Origin: CAZCVI01 sp964502145
GTDB lineage: Bacteria > Acidobacteriota > Aminicenantia > UBA2199
Direction: 5' to 3'
Assembly (NCBI GenBank): GCA_964502145.1
Contig: CAZCVI010000038.1
Span: 1-62,831 of the forward strand
DNA length: 62,831 bases
The stretch's first letter is position 1. Every line of letters starts with the position of its first letter. The notes under the pieces were generated by a model. That model searched no databases. It was not told where the DNA came from and saw only the letters and a list, made by a program, of their open reading frames with translations. Of this stretch, positions 33,823-43,077 are shown piece after piece. Made by a program: the position numbers and the translations under genes.

Positions 33823-33878
33823 CCTACCGGATTATTACAGATAGAGTTCTTTTAATATTTCTTTAATAATCCGGTAGG
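33823..33878. repeat. Perfect 14-bp inverted repeat across a gene end
   Basis: CCTACCGGATTATT (33823-33836) pairs exactly with AATAATCCGGTAGG (33865-33878). The 28-nt loop holds the last codons of the leftward gene. No T-run follows on either strand, so it is not a standard intrinsic terminator, though it sits between convergent genes. Confidence 0.8.
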
Positions 33879-36114
33879 TTGAGAATGGTTTGATGAGCGG
33901 TTTCAAATTGTAGGATTTGAAGGACGAGAAATCCGCTAGATTATCCAGCAGCAGGAACAGTTTTTTAGCTGGTAAAGTATTGTTGAGGATAAAATCTTTG
34001 AGTGTTTCTGCGTCGCAGAGTAGCAGATCGCCCTCTTCCAATGGCACGCTTTCGCAAATCACCTTGATCTCCGGGATAATTTCCAGGCATTGTTCGCGGA
34101 TAATTGCCGTGATGTGCCGCGTTGTCAGCGTGATGACAATTTTCGGTGGATTTTCTGGTAATGAATGAAACAGTTTGGCTAATTCTATTTTTACCGGGCC
34201 TTGTAGGAGCCTCATTTTCTGGGCCAGGGTGGCGTGCAAGCGCGCCCCGATCAATGGGAAACGGCGCAACACCCGTACCCAATCCACCATTGCTTCCGCA
34301 CTTGATTCCCCGATGCTTTTTTCAAAGATTTCTGTCAGCGTGTCGATGTTCATGGCGATGAACATCGAGTTCTTGGTAATAAAATCTTCTATTAGATCAA
34401 AATCCAGCACCGGGCGGGTAAAGATATGTTCCAGGCTTTTTGCACCCTCGTTAATTTTGCGAATTTCAAAATGGAGTTCCGTGAAGTTTTTCTTCGCTTT
34501 GCGGATTTCATCGCTTTCTTTCACACTGATATTTTTTTCCCTGAGCGTTGTAAAAATACTCATGCAGTCGCTGAGACTTTTGTACGTCGCAGTATCCAAC
34601 GTTTTCATATGTTTGAAAAGGCCGAGAAAAAGAACATTCAACTCTGGATTATTGAACATGACTATTTTGATCAGCAGTTCGTGAAAGAAATTGTGGTCTT
34701 GAATCGCGAGTGTTAATCCCATGGGCACCAAATCATTGATGATCTGAAGATATTTACGTGTTTTGTTGCTGGACAGGTTGCCATCCAGAATCTTTTCAAA
34801 GAGTAATTTAAGCGCCGAGATAGGAAATAAGGCCGTTATTGTTTCCAGGTACTGGCGTTCCATAAAAAAGAACTCTTTTTCCCGGGCCGGGTCGAACAAT
34901 ACCTCTTTGACCGAGAATTCATAGTGCTTGCACACTTTGGCCAGCAAGTTTTCTTTCTGATTGAACTGCTCCGCTTGGAAGATCATATTGATAAATTGGC
35001 TTAAATCAAAATGACTGCCATAGGGTAAGTGGTCCACGATCATGGCTTGCTCTTCTGCCGGGATAGTGGCGAAGTTCTGATAAAAGTAATCGATTCCCTG
35101 ATTACTATTAAGTAGCGAGTCTATGAGCATTGTTTTTAATTCTGGAGTCGTCGTGCCCGTGCGATAGAGATTAAAGAGGAAGTTTACCCCGTTTTCGTTC
35201 CCTGAATATTCTTTAATAATCGTTTGTCGCAGGTCCGGGTCCGAATCGTAGACTTGACGGACAAAAGTCAGCGCTGGAAGCTGCCCACTACGGCAAAAAA
35301 TTGCCATAAATAGTGCCCGGATGCGGGGATCTTTTAATAAGTACAACTGTGTACCCAGGTTATCCAGTTCTTCATTGATCAACGCTGGGAAACGGAAGAA
35401 GTATTGGCGCAGTTTTAGAGCCAATAAATAGAGTTCCTCGCATTCTGGTAAATGGATGCAGGGAACTTGATTAAAACGGTCTTGAAAGAAAGTCAATATA
35501 GGTTTTTTCAGAGTAATATCTGCCGTAAAACATAGAATTTCAAAAGCCCCGTTTTCCAGCAGTTCTTTGCCGCAGGCGAGGTAACTCGTAAACATCTGTG
35601 CATCTGTTGTTGAGACGATACGTTTGAGGATATCTATTGTCACGTAGAAATTTTTCAGGTTTTTTTCACCTTCCACGAATCGGGGGAGTAGGGCGAAGAG
35701 CGGGTTGTTTTTTTTGATTTTAGAGATTTCGTTGTTAATGGTTTGCAGGAGAAGTGGGTTTTTGATATTGGCCAGTGCGTGGTTAAGGATATTAAGGGCT
35801 TGGCGGTCATTGTATTTTGAGACAGAGATCACCGCTTCTCTTTTCAGGTGAATATTTTCTTCCAGGTCAATGATTTTTTTTAAAGGAATCAGGAAGTGTC
35901 GGCTTTGGATATATCCCAGCACGCGGATGATATTGATGCGGGTTGCCAGTACCAGGTCATTGGCATTAATGAAGCGTACCAGCAGGTACTCTGCGTCTTC
36001 ACCGCCTTTGGCTACCAAACCTTCAAGAACCATGCGGAAGGACATCTCGTTAAATTTGTCCGCTGAGCTGATCAGGTTCTCTATTTTTTCTAGATATTCC
36101 GTTTTTGTTTCCAT
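33835..36114 (-). CDS. HEAT-like helical-repeat protein with receiver-like C-terminus
   Basis: The 759-residue protein lacks signal peptide and membrane helices. Residues 20-150 show HEAT-type helix pairs (FINANDLVLATRINIIRVLGYI, HLKREAVISVSKYNDRQAL). The middle is helical. The last 110 residues alternate strands and helices like a response-regulator fold (PKIVITLTTRH, LLLCDAETLKDFI, KLFLLLDNLADFS, LKPLIKPFSTYRIIKEIL), but the phosphoacceptor Asp of a true receiver is not evident. It may be a cytosolic scaffold with a pseudo-receiver. A TATAAT box lies 9 nt before the ATG and no good -35 is seen. Confidence 0.6.
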   Translation of the reverse strand: METKTEYLEKIENLISSADKFNEMSFRMVLEGLVAKGGEDAEYLLVRFINANDLVLATRINIIRVLGYIQSRHFLIPLKKIIDLEENIHLKREAVISVSKYNDRQALNILNHALANIKNPLLLQTINNEISKIKKNNPLFALLPRFVEGEKNLKNFYVTIDILKRIVSTTDAQMFTSYLACGKELLENGAFEILCFTADITLKKPILTFFQDRFNQVPCIHLPECEELYLLALKLRQYFFRFPALINEELDNLGTQLYLLKDPRIRALFMAIFCRSGQLPALTFVRQVYDSDPDLRQTIIKEYSGNENGVNFLFNLYRTGTTTPELKTMLIDSLLNSNQGIDYFYQNFATIPAEEQAMIVDHLPYGSHFDLSQFINMIFQAEQFNQKENLLAKVCKHYEFSVKEVLFDPAREKEFFFMERQYLETITALFPISALKLLFEKILDGNLSSNKTRKYLQIINDLVPMGLTLAIQDHNFFHELLIKIVMFNNPELNVLFLGLFKHMKTLDTATYKSLSDCMSIFTTLREKNISVKESDEIRKAKKNFTELHFEIRKINEGAKSLEHIFTRPVLDFDLIEDFITKNSMFIAMNIDTLTEIFEKSIGESSAEAMVDWVRVLRRFPLIGARLHATLAQKMRLLQGPVKIELAKLFHSLPENPPKIVITLTTRHITAIIREQCLEIIPEIKVICESVPLEEGDLLLCDAETLKDFILNNTLPAKKLFLLLDNLADFSSFKSYNLKPLIKPFSTYRIIKEILKELYL

Positions 36115-36965
36115 TGTCCTAGTATTATATCAAAAATAAAAAAAAAAATCATGCTTTCTCCACAATTCTCCTTTAAAATATTTAAAACCATGAATGGAGC
36201 TTCGAGTTGTCCTTTAATACAATCGCGAAACTCTTGTTTTTATTCCCTGCCGAAGGCATTTTAAAGAATTCCAACTGGATGTCAACCTTAACATTAACCA
36301 TTCGTCTTCCCCCAGATTTTTTTGGCTGCCTTCCAGGTAGACATTAAGAGAAAAAACCGAAAAGAACCATTCACCGACGTAATATCATCATAAAACGAGG
36401 TGTTTTTTCCTTTGGCGGGTGAACAATGGGTCATTGCGGTATAAAATTTAGAGACAGATAGGGAGATAGGTCTATTGTCCGGCTTGCATTGAGAAAAAAT
36501 ACTGATTTATCAGTATAAGTTTACCCGATTTGAGTTAAAATCGAGGTGTTTTTAGTGTTTGCAAGACTGTTTTGCTTAAAAAAAGGTGGTTCCGTTGTCT
36601 TTTTCTTGGTTCTGTTGTATTTTTTCCTGGGATTCTTGTTTTTTATCTTTGTTCTGTTGTTTTTTTTCTTGATTCCCTTGTCTTTTTTCCCTGTCTTGTT
36701 CGCAATTTTCCCCGTTTTGGAGTTGTTTTCCCTGGTTTTGTTCGTCTTTTTCTTCGTCCTGGAGTTGTTTTCCCCGGGGCGTTCAGTCAATGCACCAAAA
36801 GGACTTCCAATCTTGCGATCAGGGAATTGGCACAATCATTCCTACAGTAATTATACATCAAAAAAGAAATTTATCCACCATGTTGGGTCAGAAAAAAAAA
36901 ATTCGTAGTCGTTCGCCTTACAGGCGATTGTAATCCACTCTGTTTGGGCATCCTGCCAGAAGCGA
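36115..36965. other. Gene-poor region with low-complexity tract
   Basis: No convincing gene is seen. At 36499-36516 lies a perfect 7-bp hairpin (ATACTGA, TTTA loop, TCAGTAT). From about 36570 to 36780 the plus strand is a long T/C/G tract built of degenerate repeats related to ttttcctggttctgttg. It gives artificial frames on both strands: a poly-hydrophobic one and, opposite, a Lys/Asn-rich one that begins with TTG without a ribosome-binding site. This looks like decayed or microsatellite sequence. Confidence 0.55.
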
Positions 36966-37146
36966 GTGTGGCAAATTTTATTTCATCTCTCTTGCTATTT
37001 TTTGCCAGATGTGGTATACACTATTGTTAAAACGTGGAATTTGTTGATGAAAAGAAACGCAAACATCCCTGCAAGTATAGTGGAATGGGTGGTTTTAAAA
37101 AGAACGCATCACCCCAATGGCGGAAGCCTATTTGGAAATGATGTAG

Positions 37147-37182
37147 ACGCGACATCCTTGTCGCATTAATAAGCGGCGAAAA
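37147..37182. repeat. Dispersed intergenic element, copy 2
   Basis: A hairpin GCGACA, loop TCCT, TGTCGC is followed by the 21 bases shared with 647-667. It interrupts the upstream part of the first antitoxin-like module; the second module (37539 on) lacks it, so this looks like an insertion. Confidence 0.65.
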
Positions 37183-37263
37183 CATGAACTTGGATACGAT
37201 TTCGGGCGAGTTTTTTGGTTTCATGAGTGCATTTATTGGTAGAAACAATTTTGGAGAGCGGTT

Positions 37264-37458
37264 ATGAGCCGGAAAGAAAGTGAGATGTTGGACCATTATG
37301 ATTTCAGTCAAGGAGTTCGCGGGAAATATGCCAAGTCATATGCAGAAGGGATTAACATTGTGGTACTGGAACAAGATGTGACCGAGTCTCTCTCGGATGA
37401 CCAGTCTGTAAACGGGGCATTACGATCATTGATCAAGATTGCAAGCGAAAAAAAATAA
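37264..37458 (+). CDS. Small antitoxin-like protein
   Basis: The 64-residue protein reads MSRKESEMLDHYDFSQGVRG, then KYAKSYAEGINIVVLEQDV, then a helical end with NGALRSLIKIASEKK. It resembles the short proteins with a YDFS.GVRGKY motif that occur widely next to toxin genes; I cannot name the family with certainty. GGAGA precedes the ATG. The gene just upstream that should be its partner survives only as a broken trace (RITPMAEAYLE frame at about 37105-37140). A second, damaged copy of the module follows at 37539-37850. Confidence 0.65.
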   Translation: MSRKESEMLDHYDFSQGVRGKYAKSYAEGINIVVLEQDVTESLSDDQSVNGALRSLIKIASEKK

Positions 37459-37538
37459 AAAATAAAAAATTCCTTCTTTCCCTATTGCAATTTCTTCTTG
37501 GGTGTGGTATGCTCCATTTTTATATGTGAAAATTGTTG

Positions 37539-37673
37539 ATGAAGAGGAGAACTGACATACTTGTAAAAATTGGTGTGAGGGTGATTTTTCGAGAGCGTAT
37601 CACTCCAATGGCGGTAGCTTATCTGGAGATTGATAATGAGTCAGAAGGAAACTGGGATGCTAAGCCAATATAA
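37539..37673 (+). CDS. Possible small partner gene of the duplicated module
   Basis: A 44-codon frame reads MKRRTDILVKIGVRVIFRER, then ITPMAVAYLEIDNE. The equivalent upstream copy is broken but keeps RITPMAEAYLE. It overlaps the start of the downstream antitoxin-like relic by 38 nt. No good ribosome-binding site is seen. It may itself be a fragment. Confidence 0.35.
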   Translation: MKRRTDILVKIGVRVIFRERITPMAVAYLEIDNESEGNWDAKPI

Positions 37674-37850
37674 TTTCGGTCAAAGTGTGCGGGTTAAATA
37701 TGCCAAATCTTGGCGGGAGGAAATAACCTTGTAGAACTGATGCCTGACGTGGCTAAGTTTATCTTGGATTCACAATGTTTAAAACAAAACATGCGTTCAT
37801 TGATCATGAATGCAACCGAAAAGAGACAAAATGAAGAATCAGCACTATGA
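37636..37850 (+). pseudogene. Frameshifted second copy of the antitoxin-like gene
   Basis: The reading frame begins MSQKETGMLSQYNFGQSVRV and KYAKS, clearly paralogous to 37264-37458. It then shifts frame: the original phase reaches a TAG after about 32 codons, while another phase continues the homology with LVELMPDVAKFILDSQC and NMRSLIMNATEKR to the TGA at 37848-37850. Confidence 0.75.
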
Positions 37851-37996
37851 ATGGATGAATTCTTTGATAGTGAGGAACACCAAACTCGATTATTATGCGT
37901 AGGCGAAAAAACAGTCTTTTTGTATATATGTATATATATTAAAAAATTTATGTTCGCAGGATTTATTATTATTATCATTTTTAACACTAACAATTA

Positions 37997-38025
37997 TTGA
38001 CAAAAGAAGTTGAATATGATATAGA
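37997..38025 (+). promoter_or_regulatory. Promoter of the radical SAM/CHAT operon
   Basis: Perfect TTGACA (37997-38002), 17 nt, TATAGA (38020-38025). The leader is about 165 nt. No intact gene separates it from the operon, so it probably drives all ten genes. Confidence 0.65.
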
Positions 38026-38198
38026 TAAATATTGGATAATCTCTCCCGCATTTATCGTAAATAAAATGCAGACGGGAAAAGAAAAAATGGACAATAAATG
38101 AGAAAAACTCAATTCGGATGTGAAGTTTCTTTGCCAAATATTGGAAAAAAAACAGTCCCTCTGAAGAAGGAGAGGATGTTGTCATTCATAGGAGTAGA

Positions 38199-39851
38199 AT
38201 GAAAAAGAATAAGTCTTCATTACCAAATTCGCAACGGAGTGAACTATTGCCAAATGAGCCGACAAAACTTCGCATCGGAATTTTTGCGCCCCCCCTCGTT
38301 GAAGCATTCCAACCATCCCTCACACTCCCTTATCTTTCTGCCCAAATGGAAGGTTTAGGTTTTACGCCCAATATCCATAACCTCAGTAATCTCTTTTACA
38401 TTTGGATGTTTCGGCGGGTTCGACTTGAATCAATGGATTTATATCGCTCACTACAGCATGCAATGATGGTTTTAAGAGATTCTTCAAAATTTTATCACTC
38501 TGATGACTATCACGAATCTATAAAGTGCTTGGAAACTTATGTTGTGATGTTATCTCAGAAAGATGGAGTTCCTTACACCCTTTATCCTGCGTCGCAATTT
38601 TCTATATTAAATGAAGATACCAATTTTAAGTCTCTTGTAAAATCCATGTCTGGAACTTTGTTGGAAAAATTTTTACTTGACTATGTGGGATTTACTTTGC
38701 AGCTTGAAACTTTTGATATAATAGGTCTTTCGGCAAATAATACCTTTCAATTCTTATCTTCAATTTTTATCGCGCAAAAATTGAAACAGGCTAAAATTCC
38801 GGCCCACCTAGTATTGGGTGGTCATGCAGTTTCTATCGCAAACGCTTCTGTGCTTGAAGATAATGAAATGGCAGAATGTTTCGATTCTTTGGTGCTGGAA
38901 GGTGGAGGTGATGTTTTTGCCCAGATATGCGAAGACCTCGTTAAAAACAGGGTAAAAAGAATCTACAGGAGTTGCGATGTAAATTCACACTATCGTCAGA
39001 CAAAGGGATTATTTCCCACCGAATCACCTTATCGCCTTACACTTCAACACGACATAAACTTTCTTTATCTATCGCCAAATCAAATATTTTCTATTCATTC
39101 TGCCTTGGGATGTAGTTACGGCGCATGTGTTTTTTGTAACAGTAACCGAAAGAGTGCTCCCTATGTACCCCGTAATATAAATGTCTTGACAGATGAAATC
39201 GAATGGCTGCAAGACCATTACCAGATTTCACATTTCAATATTTGTGATAACAATTTCGCCCCAGACCGTGCAGCCTTATTCTGCGATGAATTGGAAAAAC
39301 GAGGGAAAAAAATCTATTGGCAATGCACGGCAAGGGTTTATGACGAATATAATACGAAATTGTTAAGACGTATGAGGGAAAATGGTTGCGTCCTAATAAA
39401 TATCGGACTTGAATCCGCTAGCGATGACATTCTAAAAAAAATGCAAAAAGGGTATTCAGTAAAACAGGTTGAGCGAATGCTTAATGATCTGCACGAAGTA
39501 AAAATGCCAATTCACCTATACTGCATTTGTGGGTTTCCTGGTGAAGCGGCAAAAGATAGTGAGAAAACCATCTCGTTTCTAAAAAAGCATATTGGGCAAT
39601 TCCATAGTGTTTATTTTCAGGATTATGATGCGCAATTGGCAAATAAGGTTTTTTCAGATGTATTGGGAGCTGAGACCCATGGTTACAACGTAAGGCAAAT
39701 GATGGATATATTAATGAAAGAGCAAAAATTTAGCCGTTCTTTCGCAATGTACGGGAATCTCATACGACTTAAAAATTACCCATTTATAGAAGACCACAAC
39801 TTTCTATATCTGGCAAAAGAATTTGGATATCCTGAAAAAAATAGTAAATAA
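38199..39851 (+). CDS. Radical SAM protein with N-terminal B12-binding-like domain
   Basis: The 550-residue protein starts with a cobalamin-binding-type Rossmann region (RIGIFAPPLVEAFQPSLTLPYLSAQMEGLG, then IIGLSANNT and LVLGGHAVS near 205-212). The radical SAM barrel carries its 4Fe-4S cysteines at 305, 310 and 313 (GCSYGACVFC), a CX4CX2C variant also seen in CYxGxCxFC proteins rather than the usual CX3CX2C. A GLES-type SAM loop (INIGLESASDD) and YCICGFPGE follow. Such enzymes methylate or otherwise modify unreactive carbons of metabolites or peptides. AGGAG precedes the ATG. It opens the operon, so it may modify a ligand or peptide used by the system. Confidence 0.85.
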   Translation: MKKNKSSLPNSQRSELLPNEPTKLRIGIFAPPLVEAFQPSLTLPYLSAQMEGLGFTPNIHNLSNLFYIWMFRRVRLESMDLYRSLQHAMMVLRDSSKFYHSDDYHESIKCLETYVVMLSQKDGVPYTLYPASQFSILNEDTNFKSLVKSMSGTLLEKFLLDYVGFTLQLETFDIIGLSANNTFQFLSSIFIAQKLKQAKIPAHLVLGGHAVSIANASVLEDNEMAECFDSLVLEGGGDVFAQICEDLVKNRVKRIYRSCDVNSHYRQTKGLFPTESPYRLTLQHDINFLYLSPNQIFSIHSALGCSYGACVFCNSNRKSAPYVPRNINVLTDEIEWLQDHYQISHFNICDNNFAPDRAALFCDELEKRGKKIYWQCTARVYDEYNTKLLRRMRENGCVLINIGLESASDDILKKMQKGYSVKQVERMLNDLHEVKMPIHLYCICGFPGEAAKDSEKTISFLKKHIGQFHSVYFQDYDAQLANKVFSDVLGAETHGYNVRQMMDILMKEQKFSRSFAMYGNLIRLKNYPFIEDHNFLYLAKEFGYPEKNSK

Positions 39852-39875
39852 TTATTTCTAAATGGAGGAATGAAT

Positions 39876-40910
39876 ATGCGGTACAAGAATTTTTTAGTAG
39901 TAATCGTTGGTATTATTTTTGTCATTAGTGGGAATTTCGGCTGTAAAGAAAATACTGCCACAGCAAAATCGCCCATAGAACCACCTGCAGCGGAATCAAA
40001 AATCCAGATTGTAAAAGTGACCATCAATACTTGGCCAGGTTTGGGTCCTTATTATGTGGCCAAAGCAAAAGGTTTTGATCGCGAGGAGGGCATTCAACTT
40101 GAAGTAATTATGAATGAAAACGTTGAATCTCGACACAGTTCTCTTGTGGCTGGGGAAGTTGACTTGGTAGGTATTACACTGGATTCAGTCATTATGGCTC
40201 AATCACGGGGAGTTCCCATGACTGTTATTGGACTTTCAGATATGTCCTACGGGGGGGATGGTATTATTGCTACAACTGAAATCAAATCCATTAAAGACTT
40301 GAAAGGGAAAAAGGTTGCCTGCGCCGAAGGATCACCTAGTCAGTTTTTTCTTTTATATCTTCTCAAAAAAAATAACCTCAGTCCAAAAGATATTATTCTT
40401 GTGCCAGCAGATGATGGAGGGCAGGCTGCATTTCTATTTACTTCCGGCAGAGTGGCTGCAGCGGTCACTTGGGATCCCTTTATCAGTCAAGCTGAAAAGT
40501 TGACCAAAGGTCACGTCCTAGTTACTACAAAGGATGAACCAGGATTGATACTTGGTATTGTAGCAGCCAATAAGAATCTTATCCCCCAAAGAGCAAACCG
40601 AATTATGCATGCCTTAAAAGCCTTTAATAAAGCTGTTGAATTTTGCCGAAAAAATCCCGATGAAGCCAATAAAATCATGGCAAAAGAATACAATGTACCG
40701 GTGGAAGATTTTAAAAGAATGGCCGCTGGTGCAAAATTAATAGACCTCAAGGAAACATTTGAAATTTTTGGAACACCTGAAAAGCCCGGATCGATTTACA
40801 AACTTGCCGTGGATGCAAGCAAAATTTGGATCAACGCTGGGGTAATTAAAAAAGAAGTACTCCCCAAAGATGCAGTTGATTGGACAATAATCAACATGCT
40901 GAAAAAATAA
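39876..40910 (+). CDS. NitT/TauT-type ABC substrate-binding lipoprotein
   Basis: The 344-residue protein has a lipobox FGC (Cys 23) and the SsuA/THI5-like fold: VTINTWPGLGPYYVAKAKGF, EEGIQLEVIM, VAGEVDLVGITLDS and GKKVACAEGSPSQFFLLYLL. Relatives bind taurine, sulfonates, nitrate or thiamine precursors; the ligand here is unknown. ATG 39876 has GGAGG at 7-nt spacing; an ATG 6 nt upstream is too close to that site. It would work with the ATPase at 45365 and permease at 46212, which are separated from it by three genes, an unusual order. Confidence 0.9.
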   Translation: MRYKNFLVVIVGIIFVISGNFGCKENTATAKSPIEPPAAESKIQIVKVTINTWPGLGPYYVAKAKGFDREEGIQLEVIMNENVESRHSSLVAGEVDLVGITLDSVIMAQSRGVPMTVIGLSDMSYGGDGIIATTEIKSIKDLKGKKVACAEGSPSQFFLLYLLKKNNLSPKDIILVPADDGGQAAFLFTSGRVAAAVTWDPFISQAEKLTKGHVLVTTKDEPGLILGIVAANKNLIPQRANRIMHALKAFNKAVEFCRKNPDEANKIMAKEYNVPVEDFKRMAAGAKLIDLKETFEIFGTPEKPGSIYKLAVDASKIWINAGVIKKEVLPKDAVDWTIINMLKK

Positions 40911-40924
40911 AAAGAGGTGGAAAG

Positions 40925-43063
40925 ATGGCATTAGATTTAAAAAATATTCAAGATGATATTAATTTTGTAAACACTAATATTGCTGATGCTATAAACGAAT
41001 TGTTTCGCCGTGTAACATCAGTGGAAAACACAAAACATGAAGTTTTGGATGAAAAGGTATATCCTCCTATATCTAAAGGAGTTCTTCAGGATTGTGAATT
41101 TGGTATGATTTTACTCTACTCACGACATTGGCTTAATTCGCAAAATGCTCTTTTGGGTCTTATTGCTGAGGAAAAAGATGTAAAAACAGTTGCAATTGAG
41201 ATTTTTGAGAGAACTATCAATAGAATTTTGGTCAATAATAATAGAGATTATGATGCATTAAATAGTGGAGGGTCTTTTAAAGATTCTCCTGTATTTTTCA
41301 CTGGAGAACCTTATACCTATTTCACTAATAGATTCGGTACAACATTTTCTGCAAATCTTGATGCTGCAATGATCATTTTAGCATTCTTATCCACCACACT
41401 TGTATATTGTGATAAGGAACTTAACGAAAAAATCATCGCTTTGAATCCTAAAGTTAAACAGAGATTACCAGATTGGGTGAATTCGCTTAAAGATGTAGGA
41501 CTGTTTGTGATTAAGGAAGGACTTGAATATGCTCAAGCATGCAGGGTTTACTCTGAAAATAAATTCTTCGGTTTTACATGTGATCCAACAAGTAAATTAA
41601 ATGAAAAAGGGGAGATCTGGCTTGATGATTATGATAGATTATTTTTTACATGGACTGCATGTGAAACGATTAATGACTTAGTTAATTGGATTGAATATGT
41701 AGAAAAACTCGAGAATAGGAAATTTGCCGAAGAACTAATTGGGTTAATTACCGATCTTCAATCTACTATAGCAATTGCAGGTGAATGGGTTTATCGTTCT
41801 TTTTATAATGATCTGGTAAATTTTAAATCAGTCAATGTTAAAAAAATTATTGATGATATTCAGAATGATGAAGTTGATTCTGAAACCAAAATAAAAATTG
41901 GTGAGGAACTTAAAAATTACGTCCAATATGTTTACCATCTCTCCCTCTATGCTGCTGTCAGATCACTCTCGCCAGGGATTGTCCTTCTTCAAGAAATAGA
42001 GAAAATTTCAACAAGAATAAATGATCTGGTTTTAAATGATATTATTAAAACCGGATTGGATCTAATTCCATATACTAGAGATACGGCCATGATTTTTGCT
42101 TCTCTTAGTCGAAATTACAGTCTTGGTAGCTCGAATGATTATTTTTATGCCGATGATGCTTATTATCCTCTTGTCGTTCGATCTTTATCCGGTCTTTTAA
42201 CTCGTACAGTTTCAACTTTTGATAAAGAAAACTGGGGAAGGTTTTTAGAATTAGTTCATACATTTAAGGCAACTCTAAAAGTGCATGTGGAAGATAACTT
42301 AACAAAACGCCGCCCTAAAAAAGAAGAGGATAATAAACTATGGGCTGTTGTAAAGGATCAGCCATTTACACTTTATGCCACCCAAAGAACGATTTTTGCA
42401 TTAATTACATATGGAGACTTTCTTAAAAAAATGAAAGCTGTTGAAAGTAGCGGAGTAGTTTCAGTGGACGAAGCTCAAAAAAGGTTAGCTGATAAATTTG
42501 CTGCAAGTATTGCAAAGAATCTATTAGGGCCTGAAGTACTAAAAGAACTCGTTGAATTCTCCTCATCTGTATTAATGGAAAAATCTTCTAAACCCACTCA
42601 AAAAGTACCTCTCCCTGATCCCGAATGGGCACAAATTATTGTACTCGAATGGCTTTCAAAATTCGCTGAAGATTTTAAAAAGTATCAAATTGAAGGTTTT
42701 ATTAACCAGCAAGCAGAATCACTAAAATCTATTTGGGGTTATGAATTACCAAAAAAAATGAAAAGCGAGAAAAAAGATAAGATTGCAGATATTTTTGCCA
42801 GTATAAAATTAGGAATAGAGGATATTAATCGTGAACCATTAATTGGGGAATCACTTTCGGAGATTTATCATTCGGGGATTGATCAATCGAAAAATTGGGA
42901 TACAAGGAAAATTGTGCCATTGTTGTTTAAGTATATGTTTTATCAGTTTATTACGACTGGCTCAAAATCAATAGCCGACATGAAGAATTCAAGCGCTGAT
43001 TTATGGGGAAATATCAAATCTGCGGTTGAATTTATAAAAACCATTAACCAAATTAATAATTAA
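40925..43063 (+). CDS. Large helical protein of unknown function in CHAT operon
   Basis: The 712-residue protein has no signal peptide or clear membrane segment and matches no family I know. It is predominantly helical, begins with a coiled-coil-like stretch (IQDDINFVNTNIADAINELF), and contains repeated aromatic/acidic helices (for example FTWTACETINDLVNWIEYVEKL) and a TLYATQRTIFALITYGDFL segment near 490. GAGGTGG precedes the ATG at 40925; codons before it lie inside the previous gene and are rejected. It lies 14 nt after the binding protein and 14 nt before the KGG ATPase. It could be the scaffold, target or effector of the system. Confidence 0.7.
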   Translation: MALDLKNIQDDINFVNTNIADAINELFRRVTSVENTKHEVLDEKVYPPISKGVLQDCEFGMILLYSRHWLNSQNALLGLIAEEKDVKTVAIEIFERTINRILVNNNRDYDALNSGGSFKDSPVFFTGEPYTYFTNRFGTTFSANLDAAMIILAFLSTTLVYCDKELNEKIIALNPKVKQRLPDWVNSLKDVGLFVIKEGLEYAQACRVYSENKFFGFTCDPTSKLNEKGEIWLDDYDRLFFTWTACETINDLVNWIEYVEKLENRKFAEELIGLITDLQSTIAIAGEWVYRSFYNDLVNFKSVNVKKIIDDIQNDEVDSETKIKIGEELKNYVQYVYHLSLYAAVRSLSPGIVLLQEIEKISTRINDLVLNDIIKTGLDLIPYTRDTAMIFASLSRNYSLGSSNDYFYADDAYYPLVVRSLSGLLTRTVSTFDKENWGRFLELVHTFKATLKVHVEDNLTKRRPKKEEDNKLWAVVKDQPFTLYATQRTIFALITYGDFLKKMKAVESSGVVSVDEAQKRLADKFAASIAKNLLGPEVLKELVEFSSSVLMEKSSKPTQKVPLPDPEWAQIIVLEWLSKFAEDFKKYQIEGFINQQAESLKSIWGYELPKKMKSEKKDKIADIFASIKLGIEDINREPLIGESLSEIYHSGIDQSKNWDTRKIVPLLFKYMFYQFITTGSKSIADMKNSSADLWGNIKSAVEFIKTINQINN

Positions 43064-43077
43064 AGGAGGTTTTACCA

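Noticed and set aside
36521..36908. Lys/Asn-rich (minus) and poly-hydrophobic (plus) frames
   Set aside because: Both are translations of one degenerate T/C-rich repeat tract; the minus frame starts at TTG without a Shine-Dalgarno.
38199..39851. RiPP cluster with a precursor peptide
   Set aside because: No short precursor-like gene is visible within the operon or its 165-nt leader, so RiPP status is not supported, though a remote precursor cannot be excluded.
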